A stretch of DNA of 5,346 nt from Hyphomicrobiales bacterium (GCA_013214985.1 JABSRY010000204.1:1-5346), one strand, 5' to 3'. Counted from the first letter of the stretch, positions 1 to 5,154 are shown. Made by a program: numbers and translations. Notes: generated from the sequence alone by a model not told the origin.

Positions 1-71
1 ACGACGACAACAATGTACCACTGAAGAACTTTTTGGGGTGGGCAAATTTGAATCAAATTAAAGGCGTCAGG

Positions 72-425
72 CTATAGCAGATTAGGTGCAATATTAAACT
101 TGTGGTTACTGTCCGTTGTAGCCTTGTGTTTGCGGGTTCTGATAACCGATATATTGTTCTGACGCATCAAGCGACCAACGCGTCTATGTCCAACTTGTAA
201 ACCCAGCTCTTTCAATTCTTCGGTCATCCTTGGTCTGCCGTAACTGTTGTGGCTCAACACAAACTGGTCACGTATATGGGCTAACAAAACCATGTCAATT
301 CGTTGGCTTTGGCTCATTGTCCGTGCACGGTAAGCTCGATAGCCACGGGTGCTAACATTCATGATTTGGCACAAACGTTCAATGGGTAGCTTGCCAAGCT
401 GTTCTTCAATAAACTTAAACCTCAT
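72..425 (-). pseudogene. IS3 transposase OrfB, N-terminal fragment
   Basis: This is the N-terminal 117 residues of an IS3-family OrfB. The part present is the DNA-binding HTH_21-like region, with the family's usual opening (MRFKFIEEQ) and the characteristic SYGRPRMTEEL and HRRVGRLMRQNNI stretches. Family members continue after NIAPNLL with a D-x-DF motif and then the rve/DDE integrase core of about 160 residues. Here a TAG follows LL at once, so the catalytic domain is absent and the break lies at about 72-77. The start ATG (425-423) overlaps the orfA stop (ATGA), so OrfB would normally be made by termination-reinitiation or by -1 frameshifting. I see no strong slippery A6G run at the overlap. 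The bases left of the break (1-71) do not continue the transposase in any frame and are unidentified. Confidence 0.85.
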
Positions 426-697
426 GATTTTAGCTTCGCGAAGAACTGGGTAGCCTTCTTTAATATTTCCCGCTCCTCACGAAGTAGACGGATTTCTTTG
501 CGCAAACGCTCATTCTCTTGAATTAAATCACCTCGTGGTTCTGATTCAATAACGTTATCACGTTCCTCCCTTATCCACCGGCTCAGCGTTGAAAAAGCAA
601 TCTTAAAGTCTGATGCTATTTGCTTTCGTGTTAGACCACTGGTCAGTGCAACACGGACAACCTCTTGTTTGAATTCTGACGTAACTTTCTGTCCCAT
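422..697 (-). CDS. IS3-family transposase OrfA
   Basis: OrfA of IS3-a has 91 residues, normal for the family (about 90-100). Residues 1-45 form a helix-turn-helix (Transposase_8/HTH type; SEFKQEVVRVAL, then RKQIASDFKIAFSTLSRW) that binds the terminal repeats. Residues 58-79 form a leucine zipper with heptad leucines at 58, 65, 72 and 79, used for multimerisation with OrfAB. A clear Shine-Dalgarno AAGGAG lies 7 nt before the ATG on the minus strand. The gene is intact, but its partner orfB is truncated, so at most it makes a regulatory or DNA-binding protein. The stop codon of the upstream IS110 remnant frame (700-698) directly abuts this ATG, so read-in translation is possible. Confidence 0.9.
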   Translation of the reverse strand: MGQKVTSEFKQEVVRVALTSGLTRKQIASDFKIAFSTLSRWIREERDNVIESEPRGDLIQENERLRKEIRLLREEREILKKATQFFAKLKS

Positions 698-1018
698 TTA
701 TATTCTCCTTGTGCGCAGTATATGCGGTTTAAGAAGCGGCACAATACCGGGACACGACCATAATTCAAATCCTGCTCTATATAGGTAATGTACCAATGTC
801 CGATGATAGTTTCCAGTGGGTTCAAACCCAATTGATACTGAGGCATCCAAACTTTGCAAATAACTAACCAATCTATCGTAATCCTTTTTATTGCTTAGAA
901 TAGACATTTTTTTGCGGCGTTTTTTATTTGGGAAAGCAATTAAAACCTCATGTCGTGATTTTGCAATATCGATTGCAACAAGGACCTGTTTTGTTGGAAT
1001 ACTAGCAATATTAATCAT
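698..1018 (-). pseudogene. IS110-family transposase, N-terminal fragment
   Basis: Residues 1-86 are the N-terminal RuvC-like (DEDD) domain of an IS110-family transposase. The first acidic motif is VAIDIAKSRHEV with D17, and the second is GFEPTGNYHR with E66, followed by LVHYLYRAGFEL. Family proteins run to about 300-400 residues, with a second DEDD pair and a C-terminal domain carrying a catalytic serine; all of that is missing. From residue 87 on (WSCPG and beyond) the frame is encoded by the end of the inserted IS3-a, so the last 20 residues are junction sequence. The start is well supported by GAGGAG six nt upstream of the ATG. The fused frame ends in TAA directly before the orfA ATG. The product should be inactive. 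Confidence 0.85.
733..760 (-). repeat. Terminal inverted repeat of IS3-a (orfA side)
   Basis: This 28-bp terminal repeat begins TGGTCGTGTCCCGG at 760 on the minus strand. It matches 3905-3932 (plus strand) at 27 of 28 positions; the only difference is base 6 (G here, C there). It starts with TG, as IS3-family ends do, and lies 35 bp upstream of orfA. The adjoining outer triplet on the plus strand (761-763) is TAA. Confidence 0.85.
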
Positions 1019-1153
1019 GACTATCTCCTCAAGTTAGATTTAAAACTTACTTTTAGAGCTTATTGATAAAATCAATATTTAGCGATTTCCACTGACAACC
1101 CTACGGGTTTTACGCGAAAATCGCTAAATATACATCCCTTCATGATATGCTAT
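761..1153 (-). mobile_element. IS110-family element remnant
   Basis: This segment holds the 5' part of the IS110 transposase gene and its noncoding upstream end. The left limit is the IS3-a insertion at 760/761. The right limit is about 1140-1153, where IS3-b transposase sequence begins. The upstream end (1019 to about 1153) is about 135 bp and rich in inverted repeats. IS110-group elements are known to carry a bridge or seek RNA in a noncoding end; that this leader encodes one is inference. Confidence 0.65.
1061..1131. repeat. Overlapping inverted repeats in the IS110 leader
   Basis: Two stem-loops overlap here. The first has 7-bp arms, 1061-1067 and 1071-1077, around a 3-nt loop. The second has perfect 14-bp arms, 1075-1088 (ATATTTAGCGATTT) and 1118-1131, around a 29-nt loop. 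That loop contains a further 5-bp hairpin, 1097-1101 with 1105-1109 (AACCC/GGGTT). Because the arms share 1075-1077, the two outer stems cannot both form fully. The structures lie 43-113 nt upstream of the IS110 transposase start, where an IS110 guide RNA would be encoded. They could instead belong to a palindromic target of the element. Confidence 0.6.
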
Positions 1154-1438
1154 GGCCCAGAATATATTAGCAGCCTGTTGGCGATATGGGCTGAGAACCA
1201 TAACATTAGTCTACTATTCATTCAGCCAGGCAATCCACAACAAAACGCCTACGTTGAACGATACAACCGAACTGTTAGATATGACTGGTTGGCACAGCAT
1301 ATCTTTACAACAATTGAGGAAGTGCAATCATCCGCGACAAACTGGCTGTGGACTTATAACAATGAGAGACCTAACATGGCCATAGGCGGAATAACGCCAA
1401 TACAGAAACTAGCTTTGGCTCAAGCCAAGGCTGCATAA
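1142..1438 (+). pseudogene. IS3-family transposase, C-terminal fragment (IS3-b)
   Basis: These 98 codons match the end of an IS3-family OrfB integrase core (rve). From GPEYIS onward the frame shows FIQPGNPQQNAYVERYNRTVRYDWL, with the third catalytic residue of the DDE triad, E39. It then runs through WLWTYNNERPNMAIGG-ITP, the usual C-terminal block, to a TAA. The family normally has CDNGPE here; this copy reads CYGPE, so the second catalytic Asp is lost. Homology probably begins only at the Gly (codon 5, 1154), and the ATG at 1142 is fortuitous. The NPQQNAYVERYNR block belongs to a different IS3 subgroup from IS3-a (IS407/IS2-like, inference). About 38 bp after the stop, up to roughly 1476, may be its 3' noncoding end. 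It is inactive. Confidence 0.85.
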
Positions 1439-1476
1439 TCGGTTCTACTTTTGAAGCCCACTAAAAATGGGAGCAT

Positions 1477-1644
1477 TACCACAGGTTCATCAAGAAATTG
1501 ACCAAACAAATGATGGGGTTCAAGTCGTTCCACTCCGCTTTTGCTACACTGGAGGGAATTGAGGTTGCACATATGATCCGCAAACAACAATTTGGAACCA
1601 CTGGGGAAACCTCTTTCCAACAATTTGCGGCACTCGCTGAATAA
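1477..1644 (+). pseudogene. IS6-family transposase, C-terminal fragment
   Basis: An open frame from 1477 to TAA at 1642-1644 encodes 55 residues matching the extreme C-terminus of IS6/IS26-family transposases. It runs HRFIKKLTKQMMGFKSFHSA, then ATLEGIEVAHMIRKQQF, and ends with SFQQFAALAE. The GFKSFHSA and GIE-x-x-HMI blocks are family signatures that follow the catalytic Glu. No start codon belongs to it; everything upstream (about 180 residues with the DDE core) is gone, replaced at about 1476 by IS3-b sequence. The terminal repeat at 1684-1697 lies 39 bp after the stop, as expected for an IS6 right end. Confidence 0.85.
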
Positions 1645-1683
1645 CTGTGCCTAACAAAAGAGCGACTCCGTCTGCTTTAGGAG

Positions 1684-1697
1684 TTTGCGACAGAACC
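1684..1697 (+). repeat. IS6-type terminal repeat, copy 1
   Basis: TTTGCGACAGAACC is identical to 1822-1835, and with the following A the match is 15 bp. It terminates the IS6-a remnant. Sequence beyond it (1698 on) differs from the sequence beyond copy 2. Confidence 0.8.
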
Positions 1698-1835
1698 ATA
1701 TAAAATGGCCTGTTTTGGAAAGTGACTGCCTGAAAATGATATCATCGGGGTAACCTAAATATGTTGCTTGTTTTAACATGTTTATAGAGTCAGAGATAAA
1801 TATCAATGAAAATCTAAAATCTTTGCGACAGAACC
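1698..1835 (-). mobile_element. Probable IS6-type left end, inverted (IS6-b)
   Basis: Read on the minus strand, this stretch begins with the IS6-type end GGTTCTGTCGCAAA (1835-1822). After a further 43 bp comes an ATG (1778-1776), so the distance from element end to start codon is about 57 bp, close to that in IS26. The frame starts MLKQATYLGYPDDIIFRQS. The GYPDDII part weakly resembles the GYRFPxxII opening of many IS6 transposases, with a two-residue gap. The frame runs into IS6-a at 1697/1698 and loses any family likeness. The simplest reading is that IS6-a inserted into an older, oppositely oriented IS6-like element. The terminal repeat is certain; assignment of the coding fragment is tentative. 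Confidence 0.5.
1822..1835 (-). repeat. IS6-type terminal repeat, copy 2
   Basis: This is an exact 14-bp copy of 1684-1697 in the same plus-strand direction, 138 bp downstream. It contains TTGCGA (1823-1828), comparable to the outward -35 box known at the ends of IS26-like elements. It faces the dehydratase gene that starts at 1988. Confidence 0.75.
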
Positions 1836-1940
1836 AATTAATCTGTATGTGATGTTTCAGATTCTCCTCATTATTAATCTACTATTGATTTTATAAAGAA
1901 TTTATAGTAAATATCACGTTAAATTACTTAAAATTATTAT

Positions 1941-1970
1941 TTGTAAGTATCTGTGAAATAAAGTTATTAT
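1941..1970 (+). promoter_or_regulatory. Candidate promoter of the dehydratase gene
   Basis: TTGTAA (1941-1946) and TATTAT (1965-1970), separated by 18 bp, match the sigma-70 consensus at 4/6 and 5/6 positions, 17 bp before the ATG at 1988. The predicted transcript would have a very short leader. No strong Shine-Dalgarno is present; the best is GAGAAA just before the ATG. The surrounding 1836-1987 region is about 80 percent A+T, so chance matches are likely. I see nothing else recognisable in that stretch. Confidence 0.3.
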
Positions 1971-1987
1971 TTTGGGCATAGAGAAAC

Positions 1988-3904
1988 ATGAACCGTCATA
2001 TAATTGAAAATAAAATTAAGAATTTGAAACGAAAAAACAAAATATTTATAATTATTTTATTTGATTTTCTATTCTCTCTAATTTCGTTTTTAGTTGCTTT
2101 TATTCTCATCGAAAAATCGTTACCCGCTTTTAATAAAGATATCGGAATATTGACAGTTGCGCTGATAGTTTCTGCGGTAGCAATTTTATTATTTTATTTT
2201 ATTTCACTCTACAAAGATGTTTTTAGATTCGTTGGCTTAAAATCAATCGGTCGTATTATATTAGCGATTATTAATATTAGTTTTGTTTTTTACCTACTAA
2301 CTAACGTGCTTTTAGGTTTTTCTCCCAGGCGTTTAGTTATATTATATGCGATTATTTTTTCGTTTTCAACGATTTCAATGAGACTTTTTGCTCGAGTTAT
2401 TCTTAAGAGTACGCTTAATAGCGGACGCAATACAGTACGCGTACTAATTTATGGAGCAGGAGAATCTGGCAATCAAGTTCTGCAAATGATGAAAAACTCA
2501 GCAGAATATAAACCAGTCGGGTTTATCGATGATAACAAAGACCTACATGGTCTTAAAATAGACGGTATCAATATATACCCAAGCACAGACGCACCGTTAC
2601 TTGTCGAAAAATTGAATGTAGAGATGATATTGGTGGCAATGCCAAGCGTAAGAAAATCAATCCGTCGTAAAATAATTTTTGGCTTAGAAGATTGTAATGT
2701 AGCGGTTAAAACTTTACCGCATATCAATACAATTGTGGATGGTAAACAAGCAGAGCTCGATATAAGAGATATTGATGTAACTGAGTTATTAGGCCGGGAA
2801 CCAGTAACGCCCAATAAAGAACTATTCTCTAAATGTATTAAGGATAATACTATATTAGTTACGGGTGGCGCTGGTTCAATAGGTTCCGAATTATGCCGAC
2901 AAATTTTAGTAAGTAGGCCTTCGCAGCTTATTATTATGGATAATGGTGAATATTCACTTTATAAAATCGAACAAGAACTTAATAAAAAAATTAAAGAAGA
3001 TAAATTGAATATTAACTTGGTGCCGATTTTAGGCAGTGTTCAATCTAAAGCAAACATAAACAATATATTTAAAAAATATGATGTAGACACCATATACCAC
3101 GCTGCAGCATATAAACACGTACCGCTGGTTGAACAAAATATAATGGAGGGTGTCTATAATAATGTAATTGGCACCTACAATATGGCGCAGGCTGCCATTC
3201 AATATGGGGTTAAATATTTCACACTCGTATCTACCGACAAAGCGGTGCGACCCACCAATGTGATGGGTGCGTCAAAGCGTATGTCAGAATTAGTCTTACA
3301 AGCGCTGAGTGATGAAGATAATGATACATGCTTCTCAATAGTTCGGTTTGGCAATGTATTGGGCTCTTCAGGCTCAGTAGTGCCGCTATTTAAAAAACAA
3401 ATAGAAGCCGGTGGTCCAGTTACTGTAACAGATCCAAAAATTATCAGATTTTTTATGACAATACCAGAAGCCGCGCAGCTTGTTATCCAAGCTGGCGCCA
3501 TGGCAAATGGTGGGGAGGTTTATGTTTTAGATATGGGCGAACCCGTCAAAATATATGATCTAGCTCGTCAAATGATTATGCTTTCCAATTTATCAATTAT
3601 GGATGCTACAAACCCAGATGGCAATATTGAAATTGAGTTTACTGGGCTTAGACCTGGCGAAAAACTGTATGAAGAACTGTTAGTTGGTAATAATGTCAGT
3701 AAAACTAAACATAAAAGAATTATGGCAGCAGATGAAGTTTTCCTAAAATGGCATGATTTTAAAATAGTAATAGAGCAAATCAAAACCGCGTGCGAAATGT
3801 ATGATATTGACCAATTACATGAAATATTTATGAAAGCCCCCGTCAGTTATAATCATAACGGCAATTATGTCGACTTGATTGGGGATAAGGGTGTGAAGCA
3901 CTAA
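1988..3904 (+). CDS. Membrane nucleotide-sugar 4,6-dehydratase
   Basis: This is an intact 638-residue member of the FlaA1/WbpM/PglF/CapD family, of normal length for the long membrane-bound form. These enzymes convert UDP-GlcNAc to UDP-4-keto-6-deoxy sugars at the cytoplasmic membrane, for capsule, O-antigen or protein glycans. Four hydrophobic segments lie at about 18-41, 51-74, 87-108 and 115-134. A first nucleotide-binding fold follows (CoA_binding_3 type, YGAGESG at 155-161). The catalytic short-chain dehydrogenase domain has TGGAGSIGS at 292-300, the Ser-Met-Lys triad S415, M426 and K430 within STDKAVRPTNVMGASK, then RFGNVLGSSGS near 453 and the conserved GLRPGEKLYEEL at 553-564. SMK rather than SYK is typical of this membrane class. 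No other sugar gene is next to it, so it would need host enzymes to finish and transfer the sugar. The stop TAA directly abuts the IS3-a type repeat at 3905. Exact substrate and stereochemistry are not readable. Confidence 0.93.
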   Translation: MNRHIIENKIKNLKRKNKIFIIILFDFLFSLISFLVAFILIEKSLPAFNKDIGILTVALIVSAVAILLFYFISLYKDVFRFVGLKSIGRIILAIINISFVFYLLTNVLLGFSPRRLVILYAIIFSFSTISMRLFARVILKSTLNSGRNTVRVLIYGAGESGNQVLQMMKNSAEYKPVGFIDDNKDLHGLKIDGINIYPSTDAPLLVEKLNVEMILVAMPSVRKSIRRKIIFGLEDCNVAVKTLPHINTIVDGKQAELDIRDIDVTELLGREPVTPNKELFSKCIKDNTILVTGGAGSIGSELCRQILVSRPSQLIIMDNGEYSLYKIEQELNKKIKEDKLNINLVPILGSVQSKANINNIFKKYDVDTIYHAAAYKHVPLVEQNIMEGVYNNVIGTYNMAQAAIQYGVKYFTLVSTDKAVRPTNVMGASKRMSELVLQALSDEDNDTCFSIVRFGNVLGSSGSVVPLFKKQIEAGGPVTVTDPKIIRFFMTIPEAAQLVIQAGAMANGGEVYVLDMGEPVKIYDLARQMIMLSNLSIMDATNPDGNIEIEFTGLRPGEKLYEELLVGNNVSKTKHKRIMAADEVFLKWHDFKIVIEQIKTACEMYDIDQLHEIFMKAPVSYNHNGNYVDLIGDKGVKH

Positions 3905-3932
3905 TGGTCCTGTCCCGGTATTGTGCCGCTTC
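3905..3932 (+). repeat. Terminal inverted repeat matching 733-760
   Basis: This 28-bp sequence starting TGGTCCTGTCCCGG matches the complement of 733-760 at 27 of 28 positions. It begins the base after the dehydratase stop codon. The three bases before it (3902-3904) are TAA, the same triplet found directly outside the other copy at 761-763. Confidence 0.85.
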
Positions 3933-3956
3933 GATTCTCATTTAAGCAGCCATTCG
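3905..3956 (-). mobile_element. IS3-a right-end remnant
   Basis: The first 28 bp (3905-3932) repeat the IS3-a terminus at 733-760 in inverted orientation with one mismatch. The next bases differ from those beside the orfA-side repeat, so this is most likely the opposite, orfB-side end of a second copy in the same minus orientation. On the minus strand, a short frame ending MAA-stop (stop at 3944-3942) lies where orfB should end, but no more of orfB is present. The inner boundary is uncertain, between 3933 and about 3956, just after the stop codon of the partition partner gene. Confidence 0.65.
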
Positions 3957-4268
3957 TTAGTATAATCTGCCGTCCATTTCGGAATAAGGTGGAATGTTAG
4001 CACCAGCATCACGTAATAATTTGTATAGAAATTCTTTTCGATTTTTTATATTATTTTTAGCCATAAGTTTGTCAAATTCTTGTGAAACAAATCTAGGTGT
4101 TGTACCAAAATTAAAATTTACTTTATCTCTTAGCTTTTCTCGCATTTCGGTTTGATATGGACTTATTTTGTTTAGATACTCCCCTTCCCCAATTGGATCT
4201 AGTTTAATTTTTTTTGTTTTTTCAGTTTTTATATTTCTAAGTAAATTGGCACCATCTAATTTTGTCAT
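3957..4268 (-). CDS. Small ParA partner, RHH-like DNA-binding protein
   Basis: This 103-residue basic protein is encoded directly downstream of parA. The N-terminal 25 residues are lysine-rich and probably disordered; in small partition proteins such a tail stimulates the ParA ATPase. Residues about 49-90 fit a ribbon-helix-helix fold: a strand (KVNFNFGTT), a first helix (PRFVSQEFDKLMAKNN) and a second helix (NRKEFLYKLLRDAG), followed by a short ANIPPYSEMDGR tail. The likely role is to bind the centromere (parS) and repress the par operon. I chose the ATG at 4268 because GAGG lies 9 nt before it and it starts 1 nt after the parA stop. An in-frame ATG at 4283 would give 108 residues and overlap parA by 14 bp, but lacks a ribosome-binding site. 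The family call rests on predicted fold and position, not on a recognised named protein. Confidence 0.7.
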   Translation of the reverse strand: MTKLDGANLLRNIKTEKTKKIKLDPIGEGEYLNKISPYQTEMREKLRDKVNFNFGTTPRFVSQEFDKLMAKNNIKNRKEFLYKLLRDAGANIPPYSEMDGRLY

Positions 4269-4269
4269 G

Positions 4270-4920
4270 TCATTTATCCTCATAAAAATCTATTAATTTG
4301 TGACGTTGCAGTGCACTAATAAATGATGCCACTGCTTTTCTTGTTGAAGACTTAACAGACATTCCACCATTCCATGACATCTCCTCAAAACCTGTTAATC
4401 TCGGCACAACAACATCGAGTAATGGTAAGTTTGCATTTTCTAATTGTTTTTTTGAATGGCTAAATATATTTGATTGAATATTTACATTCCACATCACAAT
4501 TTTCACAATTGGTCGTATTTTGAGATTTTCTGTTTCCTCATCTATATGCTTCCACGTATCTGCGGACCCCTGTATTGAAGATTTTGATCCACTAGTTGGT
4601 ACGAGTAATAAATTGGAGGATTTAATCGCATACGAAGCAATTCTTGAATCATATCCAGCTGTATCTATTAATATAACATCGTAATTTCTATCAGATAATG
4701 CTTGTATCATGTCCCTAAGACTGTTTTCGTTCACATGCTCTACTACGTCTAGGTTTTTGATTTCTAGGCTTTCTGCCCACTTCATACATGACATTTGAGG
4801 ATCCGTATCAATGATAACAACTTTTGCATTATCATTAGCTAAGGAAACAGCCAATGATTGCAACATTGTTGATTTTCCAGCCCCGCCTTTACGCTGAATT
4901 GCCGAAATTATCTGTATCAT
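4270..4920 (-). CDS. parA: ParA-family partition ATPase
   Basis: This 216-residue ParA/MinD-type ATPase lacks an N-terminal helix-turn-helix, so it is the small type Ib form. The deviant Walker A motif is KGGAGKST at 11-18, with signature Lys11 and Lys16. Walker A' is IDTDPQMS (D38, D40), and Walker B is VILIDTAG at 82-89 with D86. It moves or tethers plasmid copies on the nucleoid together with a centromere-binding partner, here the gene that follows 1 nt later in the same operon. Translation is well supported: GAGGTG lies 5 nt before the ATG. The gene diverges from the presumed rep gene across the origin region, a common plasmid layout. Small ParAs without an HTH usually leave repression to the partner protein. 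It appears intact. Confidence 0.92.
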   Translation of the reverse strand: MIQIISAIQRKGGAGKSTMLQSLAVSLANDNAKVVIIDTDPQMSCMKWAESLEIKNLDVVEHVNENSLRDMIQALSDRNYDVILIDTAGYDSRIASYAIKSSNLLLVPTSGSKSSIQGSADTWKHIDEETENLKIRPIVKIVMWNVNIQSNIFSHSKKQLENANLPLLDVVVPRLTGFEEMSWNGGMSVKSSTRKAVASFISALQRHKLIDFYEDK

Positions 4921-4941
4921 TGTGTCACCTCACTATAAGTA

Positions 4942-4954
4942 ATAAACTGTTTAT
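4942..4954. promoter_or_regulatory. Palindrome upstream of parA (possible operator or parS)
   Basis: ATAAAC-T-GTTTAT is a perfect 6-bp-arm palindrome ending 22 bp upstream of the parA start. A palindrome in the par leader is where the small partner protein of type Ib systems commonly binds to repress the operon. Only one copy of this exact sequence is seen, while parS sites are usually repeated, so the role is inference. The rest of 4955-5022 is almost pure A+T, with weak promoter-like sequences that I could not rank. Confidence 0.35.
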
Positions 4955-5022
4955 CTATATATAATTAATTAGTTAATAATTTATTTATATACAATTTATA
5001 GGTTAGTTGTTATTATATAAAT

Positions 5023-5112
5023 AGTTCACAGATGTTTAGTTCACAGATGTTTAGTTCACAGATGTTTAGTTCACAGATGTTTAGTTCACAGATGTTTAGT
5101 TCACAGATGTTA
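5023..5112 (+). repeat. Iteron array, six 15-bp direct repeats (oriV)
   Basis: AGTTCACAGATGTTT is repeated head to tail without spacers at 5023, 5038, 5053, 5068, 5083 and 5098. Copies 1-5 are identical; copy 6 ends in A instead of T. Directly tandem short repeats next to an A+T-rich stretch and upstream of a gene start are characteristic of iteron-controlled plasmid origins, where the Rep protein binds the array to start replication and limit copy number. The AT-rich DNA at 4955-5022 could be the unwinding region. A period of 15 bp is shorter than two helical turns, so neighbouring sites do not lie on the same helix face. Confidence 0.85.
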
Positions 5113-5123
5113 ATGTGATATAC

Positions 5124-5153
5124 TTGTACACTTTAAGATTGTTGTTTTATATA
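5124..5153 (+). promoter_or_regulatory. Candidate distal promoter for rep
   Basis: TTGTAC (5124-5129) and TATATA (5148-5153) are 18 bp apart. A transcript would begin at about 5160, inside the first copy of the 18-bp repeat at 5155-5172. If real, a protein bound at that repeat would block it. Base composition makes chance matches common here. Confidence 0.25.
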
Positions 5154-5154
5154 C

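Larger units (their letters stand above)
72..760 (-). mobile_element. IS3-family element, truncated (IS3-a)
   Basis: This is the left part of an IS3-family insertion sequence read on the minus strand: terminal repeat at 733-760, a 35-bp leader, complete orfA (697-422), then orfB from 425 that stops at 72-74, well before the catalytic core. The orfA/orfB layout with an ATGA overlap is typical of the family. The coiled-coil pattern of OrfA and the N-terminal type of OrfB suggest the IS3 or IS51 subgroup (inference). The element interrupts an IS110-family gene at 760/761. Its right end is missing here, but a matching terminal repeat occurs at 3905-3932. Without the DDE domain this copy cannot transpose by itself. 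Confidence 0.85.
1477..1697 (+). mobile_element. IS6-family element, right-end remnant (IS6-a)
   Basis: This is the right end of an IS6-family element: the transposase C-terminus, a 39-bp untranslated stretch, and the 14-bp end TTTGCGACAGAACC (1684-1697). That end is the complement of GGTTCTGTCGCAAA and fits the IS6-family pattern GGNNCTGTNGCAAA, as in IS26 and IS257. The left part of the element is missing. Confidence 0.8.

Noticed and set aside
3..77. Plus-strand open frame of 24 codons reaching the left edge
   Set aside because: It is too short to separate from chance, shows no recognisable motif, and its stop lies on the IS break. It is reported only as a finding.
434..443. Perfect 10-bp palindrome CTTCGCGAAG near the orfA/orfB overlap
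   Set aside because: It has no loop and lies within the OrfA coding sequence. Without a slippery run there is no reason to call it a frameshift signal.
643..846. Minus-strand frame of 67 codons across the IS3-a end
   Set aside because: It overlaps the IS110 remnant and orfA, which show family motifs, and it crosses the IS junction without any motif of its own.
1152..1385. Plus-strand frame of 77 codons inside the IS3-b fragment
   Set aside because: It is out of frame with the clear transposase C-terminus at 1142-1438 and shows no motif.
72..1438. IS3-a and IS3-b as two halves of one inverted transposase
   Set aside because: The IS3-a OrfA/OrfB N-terminus and the IS3-b C-terminal block look like different IS3 subgroups, and the sequence after the IS3-b stop lacks the IS3-a terminal repeat.
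1420..1623. Minus-strand frame of 67 codons
   Set aside because: It is antisense to the IS6 transposase C-terminus, which carries strong family signatures.
2473..3783. Three minus-strand frames of 71-113 codons within the dehydratase gene
   Set aside because: They are antisense to a well-conserved full-length gene, with no ribosome-binding sites or motifs.
5023..5112. CRISPR array
   Set aside because: The 15-bp repeats are contiguous with no spacers, and no cas gene is present. Iterons explain them better.
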